Counted from the first letter of the stretch, positions 42,747 to 52,186 are shown. The stretch is 64,000 bases of DNA from JACKDW01 sp964621785 (GCA_964621785.1 CAZUPD010000003.1:1-64000), one strand, 5' to 3'. The notes: generated from the letters alone by a model not told the origin. Translations and numbers: made by a program.

Positions 42747-44081
42747 TCACTCCGGGGCGACATCGCTCGGGAGCATACGGACCTCGTTCGAGCGCGTACG
42801 GCCACGAAAGTACAGCCACGAGAGCCCGATCCCGACGGCCGCACACAGACCGGTCGCGTGGCTGAGGCCGGTAAAAAATTCGAGCCACGAAAGCTCCGGA
42901 CTCCCGAACTCGCGGATCAACAGGATGGTCACCGAGCCGGCGTACCCAAATGCATCGGTCACGTAGATCATAAACCCGGCCGTGCCCACCACACCCAGTG
43001 TCGCGATCAGACGGTCGAACAGCACACAGCCGTAGGGGACATAACCGATATACAGGCCGAGGCCGACGGCCACCATCCACAGGGCAGGGTCGAGCAGCTC
43101 CAGTTGCCACAATGCCGTGCTCCCGGTGATGATCAGTGCACCTGCAAACATGAGTCCGTGTAAAACCTTGAGCGCCCTGCGGTTATCTTTGATCGCCATG
43201 ATCGCGGCCAGGGCCAGCAGCACCACGGCCGCGATCGGGATCTCAGCCGTTGTCAACACCTCTGGGGCATCGGCATAGCCCAAAGCCCCCCACAGTTCCG
43301 GTGCGAAGTTGTCGCGAAAGTCGCGATAGGCGGTCAGCAGGATATAGAGGATCGTCAGGGGCAGCAGACCTGGTGCATATGCACGGATAAACGACCTCCG
43401 CGCCTCGGCAGCCATCGGCGCCCGCCGGGTTCGCAATGCCTCATCCTCCGGTGTCGGCGGTGGGAGGCGGGCGAGCATCCACACAGACGTGACCAAGATC
43501 GGGGCAAAGCAAAGCCCGGTAACCGCGGGCATCCACACCATCGGGACCCCGGCATCCATCAGCCACAGCCCCGCGGTTTTGACAAATCCGCTGGCGACGA
43601 TGTAACTCGCCGACAGCCCCGCGCCCAGAACCTCCGACAGTTTGCGGCCCTCGAGTGAGCCGAACACCAGTCCCCAAATCATGCCCAGGGGCATCCCGTT
43701 GACAAACAGACACAACGGGCGCCAGGGGGTCGGAGCTACGGCGAGGGCGACCAACGCGAGCTCGGCGACCCCAATGAGCACGAGCAGGGCGAGGTTGCGT
43801 CGCTTGCCGTCCATCTCGGAGATAACCTTGATGCCGATAAACTTGCTTAAGCAATAACCCAGGACCTGGGCGATGATCAGCGCGGTCTTGAGCCCGAGGC
43901 TGTAGCCGAAGAGCTCCACTTGCCCCGGCCAAGCCGCAGCCGCAAACGGCTTGCGGAACGCGTACATACAAAAATAGGCACTAAACGCCGCGGCAATGGC
44001 AAATGCGGCGAACACCGGCGCCGAGCGGTGTTGTAGCCACCGCGTGACCGGGTGCACGCGACCCGGTCCATCGTCACTCAT
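42747..44081 (-). CDS. DUF5690-family major facilitator-like transporter
   Basis: The 444-residue product has about 12 hydrophobic segments. It opens SAYFCMYAFRKPFAAA, the signature of the DUF5690 branch of the MFS, and contains SKFIGIKVISEMDGKRRN, GMPLGMIWGLVFGSLEGRKLSE and TAYRDFRDNFAPELW. The start is the ATG at 44081, whose ATGA overlaps the stop of the upstream small gene, so the two are coupled. The earlier ATG at 44090 is less likely. The transported substrate is unknown. Confidence 0.88.
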   Translation of the reverse strand: MSDDGPGRVHPVTRWLQHRSAPVFAAFAIAAAFSAYFCMYAFRKPFAAAAWPGQVELFGYSLGLKTALIIAQVLGYCLSKFIGIKVISEMDGKRRNLALLVLIGVAELALVALAVAPTPWRPLCLFVNGMPLGMIWGLVFGSLEGRKLSEVLGAGLSASYIVASGFVKTAGLWLMDAGVPMVWMPAVTGLCFAPILVTSVWMLARLPPPTPEDEALRTRRAPMAAEARRSFIRAYAPGLLPLTILYILLTAYRDFRDNFAPELWGALGYADAPEVLTTAEIPIAAVVLLALAAIMAIKDNRRALKVLHGLMFAGALIITGSTALWQLELLDPALWMVAVGLGLYIGYVPYGCVLFDRLIATLGVVGTAGFMIYVTDAFGYAGSVTILLIREFGSPELSWLEFFTGLSHATGLCAAVGIGLSWLYFRGRTRSNEVRMLPSDVAPE

Positions 44082-44332
44082 TCGCGCCACCGGGTCAGCC
44101 GCGCCTGGCCGGTCCGCTTGACGACCCGTGCGAGTTTAATAATTTGTTCGTGCGCCATCGGATCGTCGATGCTGGGCTCGAGCATGGCACGACCGTCGGG
44201 CTCCCAGCGCAGGCAGGTTTGCAGCGTGGTGCCGCCGGCTTGAAAAACAACGACATTGTAGGCCTCGGCCTCACGCGTAAACACATAGCGGGCGCCGGTC
44301 TTGGGGTGGAGATGCTCGCTGGACGACTGCAT
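44078..44332 (-). CDS. Small protein of unknown function coupled to the transporter gene
   Basis: The product of about 84 residues starts at the ATG at 44332 (MQSSSEHLHPKTGARYVF). The sequence has a beta-rich centre (VVVFQAGGTTLQTCLRWEPDGRA) and a helical end (AHEQIIKLARVVKR). I cannot place it in a family. The longer frame to 44482 lacks features and is probably noncoding. The 4-nt overlap with the transporter suggests a functional link. Confidence 0.7.
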   Translation of the reverse strand: MQSSSEHLHPKTGARYVFTREAEAYNVVVFQAGGTTLQTCLRWEPDGRAMLEPSIDDPMAHEQIIKLARVVKRTGQARLTRWRE

Positions 44333-44745
44333 AGGGTTCGGTCGGTTTGTACCACGGCTCGACTCTCGGGTCCCGCTCCGTGGTTTCGGTAGGGCCCGTG
44401 ATTGTTCCAGCGGCGTTTCACGAGATCCAATCTTTCGCCGTGCGAGAAAACGAAGACCTGCTCGTTGTCGAGGAGATCTCATTGTATCACCAAGGAACGT
44501 ACTGCAGGCTGGCTGTGTGAACGGACATGACGATGGACACCCTTCCGCGCCGCGATCTTAAAACCTCGAAGCCACGAGAACCCACCTGCCGACCTCATCA
44601 GGTCTGTCGCGGCCCGAGTCCATTGTCCTGCGATAAAAAAGACGCCGCGTTCTTAAAAGTGTGACTTAACCGCGGGTGTTGTGACAGAGATGGAACATGG
44701 GTGCCATCGACCTGCAAAGACCGAGATTCATTCTCACCGCCAAGC
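44333..44745. other. 413-bp divergent intergenic region
   Basis: The region lies between the transporter-operon start and the TonB gene. It holds the 51-bp interspersed repeat at 44564-44614. An AT-rich stretch around 44634-44670 (AAAAAA and TTCTTAAAAG) probably contains the promoter of the tonB-exb operon. The GTG at 44701 opens the TonB frame but is not the preferred start. Confidence 0.55.
44564..44614 (+). repeat. 51-bp interspersed repeat, copy B
   Basis: It starts CCTCGAAGCCACGAGAACCC and ends TCTGTCGCGGCC, and matches copy A at 7103-7153 in most of its 51 positions. Confidence 0.75.
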
Positions 44746-45561
44746 ATGTTCCGCGGATTTGACCCGTCGCGCAACGAGCCGATGATCCCTCGGCAGCGTG
44801 GTCGTGCAACAGTCTTGGCTTTGGTGAGCTACCTGCTCGCCGGTGGCTACGGTGTGTACAGCACCCAGGGCGAAGAGGAAGTCGAAGTTGGCCTAGAGCC
44901 CGAGATCAAGGACTTCGCGGTCGAAGAAGAACCAGAGCCGGAGCCCGAGATCGAAGAGGAAGATTTACCTCCGCCCCCGCCCGAAGCTCCGCCCCCGAAG
45001 CCGCGTCAATCGAAGCCCAAGCCCAAGCTCGTTCCGATCCCCGACAAACTGCCCGAGGGTCCCCCGCCCGAGGCCGACACGGCCCGCGAAGACAAGGCCT
45101 ATGGGACAGGTACAGGTACAGGTACAGGTCAGCGCACAGGCAAACCGAAGGCGAAACCAGCCGCTGCCAAGCCGAAGCCGAAGCCGAAGCCAGAGGCGAA
45201 AAAGAAGACGGTGATCGACCCTGAAAAGCCGATCAAGCGGCCCGAGGGGGCATCGGTCCCCAAACCAAATCCCGCCAACAAACCTCCGAGCTATCCCTCT
45301 GCCCTGCAAAACGAAGGCATCGAGGGGGAGGTTGTCCTCAAACTTCACGTCCACCGCGACGGCAAGGTCCGCGGCGCCAAGATTCTGCGGGTGACGACCA
45401 CCGCCACCGGCGAAGAAGCGCAGGCGAAAGCCAAGTTGTTGCTCAAGAAAGCTGCCATTGCGGCCATCAAAATCTGGACCTACACACCGTCCAAGCTGGG
45501 CAAACAAACGATCTCGGTGTGGATCATCGTGAATATGCCATTCCGGCTGCGCGCCGGCTAA
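44746..45561 (+). CDS. TonB-family energy-transducing protein
   Basis: The product of about 271 residues has one N-terminal membrane segment (TVLALVSYLLAGGYGVY). A Glu/Pro-rich then Lys/Pro-rich periplasmic spacer follows, including a (Gly-Thr)n repeat coded by GGTACA units. The C-terminal TonB domain (about 175-271) has YPSALQNEGIEGEVVLKLHVHRDGKV and KIWTYTPSKLGKQTISVWI. The ATG at 44746 is favoured over the upstream GTG. It starts an operon with ExbB, two ExbD proteins and a TonB-dependent receptor, so it should pass proton-motive energy to that receptor. Confidence 0.9.
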   Translation: MFRGFDPSRNEPMIPRQRGRATVLALVSYLLAGGYGVYSTQGEEEVEVGLEPEIKDFAVEEEPEPEPEIEEEDLPPPPPEAPPPKPRQSKPKPKLVPIPDKLPEGPPPEADTAREDKAYGTGTGTGTGQRTGKPKAKPAAAKPKPKPKPEAKKKTVIDPEKPIKRPEGASVPKPNPANKPPSYPSALQNEGIEGEVVLKLHVHRDGKVRGAKILRVTTTATGEEAQAKAKLLLKKAAIAAIKIWTYTPSKLGKQTISVWIIVNMPFRLRAG

Positions 45562-45577
45562 CGGAGGCACTCGAAAG

Positions 45578-46240
45578 ATGGAACTCTCGCTCATCGAAAT
45601 CTGGGAAAGCATGGGAATCCTCGCCCGCCTTGTGGCGATTGGCCTGCTCGGCATGGGCGTGGCCAGCCTGGCGGTGAGTTTTGAACGTCTCTTCATCCTC
45701 ATGAAGGTCGATCGCGACGGTTTGCAATTTGCTACGCGATCACGGTCATTGATGAACTCCGGTGAACTCGGCGACGTCAAAACATTGGCCCGGACCTTCC
45801 CCAAAAACCCACTCGCCAAGATGACGCTTCGCGGCATCGAAACCTACGAAGCCCAGGGGGACACGCCACAGGCTGTTGAGTTCACCCGTCGCGACCTCGG
45901 CCGCCAGCTCGAGGAGTTGGCCAGCGAAGCTCGTCGCGGCATGGGCCTCCTCGCTTCGGTCGGTTCGACCTCGCCATTCATCGGCCTGTTCGGGACCGTT
46001 ATCGGAATTATCACCGCATTCCAAGGCATCGCTGCCGCGGGTGGTGGTGGGATTGGTGCGGTCTCGGCCGGTATCGCCGAGGCCCTCATTGTCACGGCAG
46101 TCGGCCTGTTTGTGGCCATTGCCGCCGTGCTGTTCTTCAACTACCTCTCCGGGCGGATGGACCGTCTCGACACGCGGATGCAGCACTCCGCCGGGGAGCT
46201 CATTGACTACTTGGAGCGCAACCATGGGGATGTCCGTTGA
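45578..46240 (+). CDS. ExbB/TolQ-family proton channel subunit
   Basis: The 220-residue protein has an N-terminal TM segment, a cytoplasmic loop, and two C-terminal TM segments with the MotA/TolQ/ExbB signature (GLLASVGSTSPFIGLFGTVIGIITAF, then GIAEALIVTAVGLFVAIAAVLFFN). GGAGG lies about 10 nt before the ATG. The stop overlaps the next gene by 17 nt, so translation is coupled. Confidence 0.93.
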   Translation: MELSLIEIWESMGILARLVAIGLLGMGVASLAVSFERLFILMKVDRDGLQFATRSRSLMNSGELGDVKTLARTFPKNPLAKMTLRGIETYEAQGDTPQAVEFTRRDLGRQLEELASEARRGMGLLASVGSTSPFIGLFGTVIGIITAFQGIAAAGGGGIGAVSAGIAEALIVTAVGLFVAIAAVLFFNYLSGRMDRLDTRMQHSAGELIDYLERNHGDVR

Positions 46241-46661
46241 TACCGGTGGAAAAGGCAAGGGTGCCAAGCCAAATATCAACGTCACCCCCTTGGTCGACGT
46301 TGTCCTTGTCCTGCTGATCATCTTTATGGTCGTTCTCCCGAGTGTGCAGGATGGTAAGACCATTGAAATGGTCAATGTCCTGCATCCGCAAAAAGACAAG
46401 GACGAAGACAAACCGCCGATTCCGGTCACTGTCACCCGCGACGAGGTCTACAGCCTCGAACAACAGGACCTGTCCCGCGAGTCACTTTTGCAGGAACTTC
46501 GCAACCTGCATGCGGCCGAACCCACGCGCCGGATCCTACTGCGTGGCGACGCCGCGCTCCCCTACGAAACCATGCGTGACCTGTTTCGTGATTGTCAGGA
46601 CATTGGGTTTCCCACCGTGTCGTTGGCCGTCGGCAAGCAGCGCGAATGGAAGGAGAACTAA
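46224..46661 (+). CDS. ExbD/TolR-family protein 1
   Basis: The 145-residue product begins MGMSVDTGG and has the ExbD signature NVTPLVDVVLVLLIIFMVV with the membrane Asp, then a periplasmic domain ending near SLAVGKQ. The ATG lies inside the end of exbB, so the genes overlap. A second start (46230) is possible. Confidence 0.92.
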   Translation: MGMSVDTGGKGKGAKPNINVTPLVDVVLVLLIIFMVVLPSVQDGKTIEMVNVLHPQKDKDEDKPPIPVTVTRDEVYSLEQQDLSRESLLQELRNLHAAEPTRRILLRGDAALPYETMRDLFRDCQDIGFPTVSLAVGKQREWKEN

Positions 46662-46663
46662 CC

Positions 46664-47098
46664 ATGGGTATGAACCTCGACGGTGCGTTCTCAAAAAAAC
46701 CGCGGATCACCCCCGAGATGAACGTCACCCCATTGGTCGACGTGGTCTTGGTGTTGCTGATCATCTTTATGGTGTTGGCACCGGTCATGAGTAAAAGCTT
46801 CTGGGTCCGACTACCGCCCAAAGATAGCATTGAGGAACAACTCGACGCACAAAACGATCCCCAACAGCCGCTGGTGTTGACCATCAAAGAAGATGGCGCC
46901 ACATGGATTGGGACCGTCGAGATTCCCCGCCCGGAGTTACCTCGCAAACTCATTCGTATGTTTAATGCCCGCCCGGATAATGCGCTCTATCTCGATGCGG
47001 AAAACAAGGCTCCCTATGGCCAAGTACTGACCGCGATCGACCTCGCACGCGAGGCCCAGGCATTCCCGATTGTCATGTTGACCAAGAAGGTCGAATAA
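46664..47098 (+). CDS. ExbD/TolR-family protein 2
   Basis: The 144-residue product starts MGMNLDGAFS. It has the second NVTPLVDVVLVLLIIFMVL segment with its conserved Asp, and a periplasmic domain ending VMLTKKVE. AAGGAG lies 8 nt before the ATG, and the gene starts 2 bp after the first ExbD stop. Two ExbD paralogues in one operon suggest a hetero-oligomeric motor. Confidence 0.92.
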   Translation: MGMNLDGAFSKKPRITPEMNVTPLVDVVLVLLIIFMVLAPVMSKSFWVRLPPKDSIEEQLDAQNDPQQPLVLTIKEDGATWIGTVEIPRPELPRKLIRMFNARPDNALYLDAENKAPYGQVLTAIDLAREAQAFPIVMLTKKVE

Positions 47099-47233
47099 CA
47101 ACACTTCCAGCGCACCCCGCTCAAACGCTCTGTGCACAGACCGTGGCGCCCGACGACGAGGCCCGGCGGCGTGCGGCAGTCCGACACATCATCTATGGCA
47201 TCCGAACCTCTCCTCCCTGGTTGGGCCTCGTCA

Positions 47234-50200
47234 ATGACCCCGCAATCGCGCGTGTGGGTTGCCGCTTGCGTGCTGGCACTCGTCGCCGGAACGACAGTCG
47301 ATGCACATGCATCGATGGCCCCCCGCGACTACGAAGGCCCCTTGGAAGTTGGGCCGCCCGGACAGGCCCCCCCGCAAGCCCCTCCGGCACCCCCGGCAGG
47401 TCAGCCCCCGACCCAACCTCCCTCGGGACCCCCGCCCCCCGCCGAGTCTCCTCCGGCACCAGAGGGAGACGATGGATTTGCTGTCGAGGATGAGTCCCTA
47501 GGCGGCGACGACGATGGCTTTGAAGTCGAGGATGCCGACTTTAGCGAGGAAGATCTCGCCAATACCCACATCATCGCCCCAACTGCACCCGCCGATCCGG
47601 CGGCCGAGGCCGAAGACGAAGCCGAACTCACCGGTGAGTGCGACGCTGACGGATTTTGCTTTGAGGACCTCAGCGAGGACGAGGAGGCACTCGCACGTGA
47701 AGCCGAGGTGCCCAAGGTCGAGGTCAAAGGTCCCCACGGGACAGTCTCGGGGAAGATCCTCGATGCCAGCAGCGGTTCGCCGCTGATCGGTGTGGATGTT
47801 GAAGTCGTCGGCACCAAGTACAAAACCACCACCGGGGTCGATGGCACGTACACCCTAGACCTGCCTCCTGGGACATATAATGTTCGCATCCGCTACGACA
47901 CCTACGAGGGCATAACCTTCGAGCGGGTGGTGGTCGGTCAAGACAAAACCGTTACCCTCAATCAAGATCTCAAGCCGATCGCCGGGATGACCCAGACGGT
48001 GGTGGTCGAGGGGGAGATCAACCGCGAGAGTTCGGCGGGGAAGTTACTGGAGCGCAAGAAGTCGACCGCAGCCCGCGACATGATGAGCCGCGACGACATC
48101 AGCAAGGCCGGTGGTGGATCGACCTCGTCGGTGGCCCGGCGGATCGTCGGATCGTCGGTGGTTGGCGGACGCTACCTGTTTGTCCGCGGGTTGGGTCACC
48201 GCTACGGCAACACACTGTTTGACGGCGCCCGCGTCCCGAGCCCCGATCCCAGTTTGCGAACCGTACCACTCGACATTTTTCCGTCGTCGGCCCTCGGTGC
48301 GATCAACATTCAAAAGACCGCCATGCCCGATGTCCCCGCGGACTTTGCAGGTGCATCGGTTCAACTCGAAAGCCGCGAAGCTCCCGACGATTGGACGTTT
48401 ACGATCGGCGCGGACTTTGGTGTCAACACGGCGACATCGTTTCGTGAGTCGGCCGCCGGTGACAAGTTTGCCGGCGACGGCGTCGGGTTTGGCAACATCG
48501 GGCGTCAGCTTCCACCGTCCCACGATACCGAATATCCGATCGACCCCGCAGCCCAGGCCCCGGGCTCACTCGACAATGTGTTTACCGCCGAAGAGATCGA
48601 GGCGCTGGGCGAGTCCTTCCCCTCGCTCAACACTGCGGTAAATCTCCGGCGGGCCCTCCCCAACTTTGGCGCCAAGGCTTCGCTGGGCAACACGTTTCAC
48701 CCCTACGGCACCGACCTCGGATTTTTGACTGCGGTCAGTTTTAGCCACCAGACCCAGACCCTGCGCGAGTTGTTGCAGGTGTGGCAAAAAAACGATCAGT
48801 GCGCCGATGATGCCCCGGCGGGGACCGTGTGTGAACTCGAAAGTGAACCGAACACCCGCTACCGCGACTCGCTCGAGACCACGCAAAATGTCCGCTGGGC
48901 CGCACTCGGACTGTTAAAATGGAAGTTTAATCGATACAACCGGCTCGAGTTGTTGGGCATGTATACCCGCGATGCCGACAACGAGGCCAGGAGGCTGGGG
49001 AACTACGATGCGGACAACGATGTCGACTCGTATGTCACCTCGATCGGCGGTCGCAACACGCCGGTCGTCACCACCCGCCTGCGCTACCAGATGCGATCGA
49101 TTGTATTTACACGGTTAGGTGGTAAGCACGAATTTCCCAGTGCGAACCGGTTTGCGATCGACTGGTTTGGGTCATACGCCCAGGCGCGCCAAGATGACCC
49201 GTTGTTGCGCGAGGTACTGGTCACCCGAAACGATGCCGACATTGGCTATGTCCTCGATCCCAACGAGTCGGGCAAGTTTCAGTTTATGAACTTGGTCGAC
49301 AACACCGGTACCGGTGCGATCAACTTTACCGCGCCTTTCAAGCAGTGGCGGCAGATCGAGGGCAAGGTCAAGTTCGGTGTCTGGGCCGAGGGCAAGGCGC
49401 GGAACTTTTCGTCGCGAACGTTCCGCTTCAAACTGACCAACGGAACACCTGCTCCGGTGATCGACGACGACAACTATCTCAACCCGGATTCGATCGGCGG
49501 CAGCAAGTCCGACATGGAGACCCAGTTCTATCCGATCGAGTTTACCCGCGAGCAGGATAGCTACACCGGTAACCAGGAGATTTTCGCCGGGTATGCCATG
49601 CTCGAGTTGCCGTTTGTCCGCTGGTTTAAGATGGCTGGTGGCGTTCGCTACGAGTACAACAATATCCGCGTACGTCCCTACGACCGTTTTGGTCGCCCGG
49701 TCGACCCCAACTACAACGCCGACATCCGGACCAACAGCCCGCTACCGTCCCTGGCCCTGATTTTCTCGCCCAACAACAGTATGAACATTCGCTTGTCGGG
49801 GTCGCAGACCGTCGCCCGGCCGGAGTTTCGCGAACTGTCGCCATTTTTATTCACCGACTTTATCGGCGGCTACGATGTCCAGGGGCAACCCAATCTGCGG
49901 GCGTCGAAGATCTGGAATGCCGACCTGCGCTGGGAGTGGTTTCCGAGCGCGACCGAAGTCGTGGCGATCAGCGGGTTTACCAAATACTTCATCGACCCCA
50001 TCGAGCGGGTGATCCGGCCCCGGATCCCCCCGTTGGTGTCCTACCAAAATGCCCAGGGTGCACTCAATGTCGGGGTCGAATTAGAGGGTCGCAAAAACCT
50101 CGAGTTCATTCACAAGACCCTGCGTGATCTCTCCATCGGGGTGAACTTCGCCTATATCTACAGCAAGGTCCAGATCGATCCCAATGCGATGGACGGCGAT

Positions 50201-50560
50201 CTCCAGCCGGTGTCGACCAACTTGGAGCGGCCGATGGAGGGACAGTCGCCCTATGTCCTCAATGCCTATATCGGTTACGACAACGACAACAGCGGGACGG
50301 CGCTGCGGTTGCTGTTCAATACCTTTGGTCGGCGGATCGCCTATGTCGGTGGCCTCGGCCTGCCGGACATCTATGAGGAGCCGATTCACAGTCTCGACTT
50401 TGTGTTGTCGCAGCGTTTGTACAAGGGACTTGGGCTCGACCTCGGTGTCGGCAATATCCTCAACTGGCAAAAGCGACTGACCATCGGATCGGCGCGCGAG
50501 GTGACCAACTCGGTGCGCCGAGGGGTGAACTTCACACTGGGACTGAAGTACACCTTTTGA
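47234..50560 (+). CDS. TonB-dependent receptor with carboxypeptidase-regulatory-like domain
   Basis: The product is about 1108 residues. The start (ATG 47234) is set by a signal peptide (VWVAACVLALVAGTTVDAHA). A Pro/Gln-rich and then acidic linker follows. A CarboxypepD_reg-like beta domain (GTVSGKILDASSGSPLIGVDVEV, with TGVDGTYTLDLPPGTY) comes next. The plug has RDMMSRDDISKAGGG, YLFVRGLGHRYGNTLFDGARVP and AINIQKTAMPDVPADFAGASV. The outer-membrane beta-barrel ends in an aromatic residue (LKYTF), as usual. The ligand is unknown. The operon with TonB-ExbB-ExbD-ExbD and the following beta-helix lipoprotein suggests a single import or secretion unit. An in-frame ATG at 47195 is an alternative start. 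Confidence 0.9.
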   Translation: MTPQSRVWVAACVLALVAGTTVDAHASMAPRDYEGPLEVGPPGQAPPQAPPAPPAGQPPTQPPSGPPPPAESPPAPEGDDGFAVEDESLGGDDDGFEVEDADFSEEDLANTHIIAPTAPADPAAEAEDEAELTGECDADGFCFEDLSEDEEALAREAEVPKVEVKGPHGTVSGKILDASSGSPLIGVDVEVVGTKYKTTTGVDGTYTLDLPPGTYNVRIRYDTYEGITFERVVVGQDKTVTLNQDLKPIAGMTQTVVVEGEINRESSAGKLLERKKSTAARDMMSRDDISKAGGGSTSSVARRIVGSSVVGGRYLFVRGLGHRYGNTLFDGARVPSPDPSLRTVPLDIFPSSALGAINIQKTAMPDVPADFAGASVQLESREAPDDWTFTIGADFGVNTATSFRESAAGDKFAGDGVGFGNIGRQLPPSHDTEYPIDPAAQAPGSLDNVFTAEEIEALGESFPSLNTAVNLRRALPNFGAKASLGNTFHPYGTDLGFLTAVSFSHQTQTLRELLQVWQKNDQCADDAPAGTVCELESEPNTRYRDSLETTQNVRWAALGLLKWKFNRYNRLELLGMYTRDADNEARRLGNYDADNDVDSYVTSIGGRNTPVVTTRLRYQMRSIVFTRLGGKHEFPSANRFAIDWFGSYAQARQDDPLLREVLVTRNDADIGYVLDPNESGKFQFMNLVDNTGTGAINFTAPFKQWRQIEGKVKFGVWAEGKARNFSSRTFRFKLTNGTPAPVIDDDNYLNPDSIGGSKSDMETQFYPIEFTREQDSYTGNQEIFAGYAMLELPFVRWFKMAGGVRYEYNNIRVRPYDRFGRPVDPNYNADIRTNSPLPSLALIFSPNNSMNIRLSGSQTVARPEFRELSPFLFTDFIGGYDVQGQPNLRASKIWNADLRWEWFPSATEVVAISGFTKYFIDPIERVIRPRIPPLVSYQNAQGALNVGVELEGRKNLEFIHKTLRDLSIGVNFAYIYSKVQIDPNAMDGDLQPVSTNLERPMEGQSPYVLNAYIGYDNDNSGTALRLLFNTFGRRIAYVGGLGLPDIYEEPIHSLDFVLSQRLYKGLGLDLGVGNILNWQKRLTIGSAREVTNSVRRGVNFTLGLKYTF

Positions 50561-50618
50561 GTTGTGACCCTTTCGTAACGTTTCTCCGGGGGTGAGACCG
50601 TTGTTCTCATCCGTTCAC

Positions 50619-50642
50619 GCCACAAAGTCGTTGTGGCCTTTC
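50619..50642 (+). terminator. Weak hairpin after the receptor gene
   Basis: GCCACAA and TTGTGGC pair around a five-base loop and are followed by CTTTC, about 60 bp past the receptor stop. It may attenuate rather than end transcription, because the next gene on the same strand follows 170 bp later. Confidence 0.45.
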
Positions 50643-50808
50643 AATCAGGTACATTCATACAGGTGCAAAGTCTTGTTCATACAACGACTCGGATGTGCAC
50701 GCGGGTTGCGTCACATGGCTTGTCACCCATGTTGCAGGACCGTCACCGACTGTTAGCGACTGCGTCACTTGTGGGCTCTACAAACGCTGCAGCCAAAGGT
50801 CCAAAACC

Positions 50809-52128
50809 ATGCAACCACGATTTCTCAGCAAACTTTTTTTGATGGCCTTGCCCGTTGTGTTAGCGACCGCCTGCGATTCCGGCAATGAAGGTGAGAGTGA
50901 CACCAACGGCAGCGAAACCGGTGAAACCGGCGACAATGGTGACTGCGTTGAGAATGAGGAAATCAACGGCACGATCACCCAAGACACGACATGGTCGTGC
51001 AACAAGATTCTTGGCGACATCGTCACGGTCGAAGAGGGAGTTACCCTGACGGTCGACGCCGGTGTGACGGTTCTCGGGAAGTCAGGTAGCGCCCTAGTCG
51101 TCAAGCGCGGTGGCAAGTTGATCGCCGACGCAACTGCGGATGCGCCGATTGTCTTCACTTCGAGCCAGCCCGAAGGTAGCCGTGCGCGCGGTGACTGGGG
51201 TGGGATTGTGCTGTTGGGGGAGGCCACCAACAACCTGCCCAATAGTGAAGGTCAGCCCGAGGGTCTCGAGGGCAGCTACGTCTACGGCGGAAGCGATGAC
51301 TCGTCGTCCTGTGGCACCTTGCGTTACGTCCGTGTCGAGTTTGCCGGCTACGAGCTGACGACCGACAACGAACTCAACGGCATCACCTTCTACTCCTGCG
51401 GTCAGGGCACCACGGTCGACCATGTGCAGGTACACATGGGTGCGGACGATGGACTCGAGATGTTTGGCGGCACCTTCGATGCCACGTACATCGTGGTCAC
51501 CGGAGCCCTCGACGATTCGCTCGACATGGATCAGGGCTACCGCGGCAACATCCAATACGTGTTGGTCCACCAGGATCCGACCATCGGCAACTACGCCTTC
51601 GAGATCTCCAACCAAGGTGCGGACCTCAACGCGACGCCGCGTACCCATCCCCGGATCGCCAATGCCACGTTGATTGGTGCGGGCGGTGCCAACTCGACCA
51701 AGAGCTCCGGGATCCTGTTCAAGGAGGGTGCTGCGGGCGAGTTGTACAATGTGATCATCACCAACTTCTACCGCGCCGCGGTCGAGTTGACCCACGGTGC
51801 GACGGAGACCCAGGCAACCGACGGCAATATCATCGTCGACAACGCTCTGTTCTTTACCAACGCACTCGCCAGCGACGCCGACCTGTTCGCCACCGATCCC
51901 GAGTCGAGCTTTGACCTGCAAGGGCTCATCGAGGGCTTCAACAACATGTTCGACGCCGATCCGATGCTCCGCTCGATCGCGTGGGGAAGCCCCAACATCG
52001 AGGTTGACCCGGCCTCGCCGGCGCTGACGGCCGCTGCCCCCCCCTCCGGGTTTGAGGCCAGCGCCTATATCGGTGCACAAAACGATATCAGCTGGATCGA
52101 TGGCTGGACCAACTTTGCCCCCAACTGA
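50809..52128 (+). CDS. Beta-helix lipoprotein of the TonB-dependent receptor operon
   Basis: The 439-residue product starts at the ATG at 50809 with a lipoprotein signal (LFLMALPVVLATAC) and a Glu/Thr/Gly linker. The remainder is a right-handed beta-helix-like fold rich in Asn, Gly, Asp and Val. Its recognisable periodic segments include TLTVDAGVTVLGKSGSALVV, GDWGGIVLLGEATNN, YVRVEFAGYELTTDNE, DHVQVHMGADDGLEMFGG and NATLIGAGGANSTKSSG. Such proteins are often found next to TonB-dependent receptors. Their exact job is not established here. The longer upstream frame from 50695 is not a signal peptide. Confidence 0.83.
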   Translation: MQPRFLSKLFLMALPVVLATACDSGNEGESDTNGSETGETGDNGDCVENEEINGTITQDTTWSCNKILGDIVTVEEGVTLTVDAGVTVLGKSGSALVVKRGGKLIADATADAPIVFTSSQPEGSRARGDWGGIVLLGEATNNLPNSEGQPEGLEGSYVYGGSDDSSSCGTLRYVRVEFAGYELTTDNELNGITFYSCGQGTTVDHVQVHMGADDGLEMFGGTFDATYIVVTGALDDSLDMDQGYRGNIQYVLVHQDPTIGNYAFEISNQGADLNATPRTHPRIANATLIGAGGANSTKSSGILFKEGAAGELYNVIITNFYRAAVELTHGATETQATDGNIIVDNALFFTNALASDADLFATDPESSFDLQGLIEGFNNMFDADPMLRSIAWGSPNIEVDPASPALTAAAPPSGFEASAYIGAQNDISWIDGWTNFAPN

Positions 52129-52153
52129 GTGACATCCGTTTTCTCGTCCCGTC

Positions 52154-52186
52154 GGCCGCGGACTGTTCGCAGTTCGCGGCCTTTTG
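52154..52186 (+). terminator. Strong UUCG-loop terminator of the TonB operon
   Basis: A 12-bp stem from GGCCGCGGACTG to CAGTTCGCGGCC closes a TTCG tetraloop and is followed by TTTTG. It begins 25 bp after the beta-helix lipoprotein stop, as expected for an intrinsic terminator. Confidence 0.93.

Noticed and set aside
44701..44745. GTG start of the TonB gene
   Set aside because: It would add 15 residues before the next ATG with no gain. The ATG at 44746 gives a normal short cytoplasmic N-region before the TM segment.
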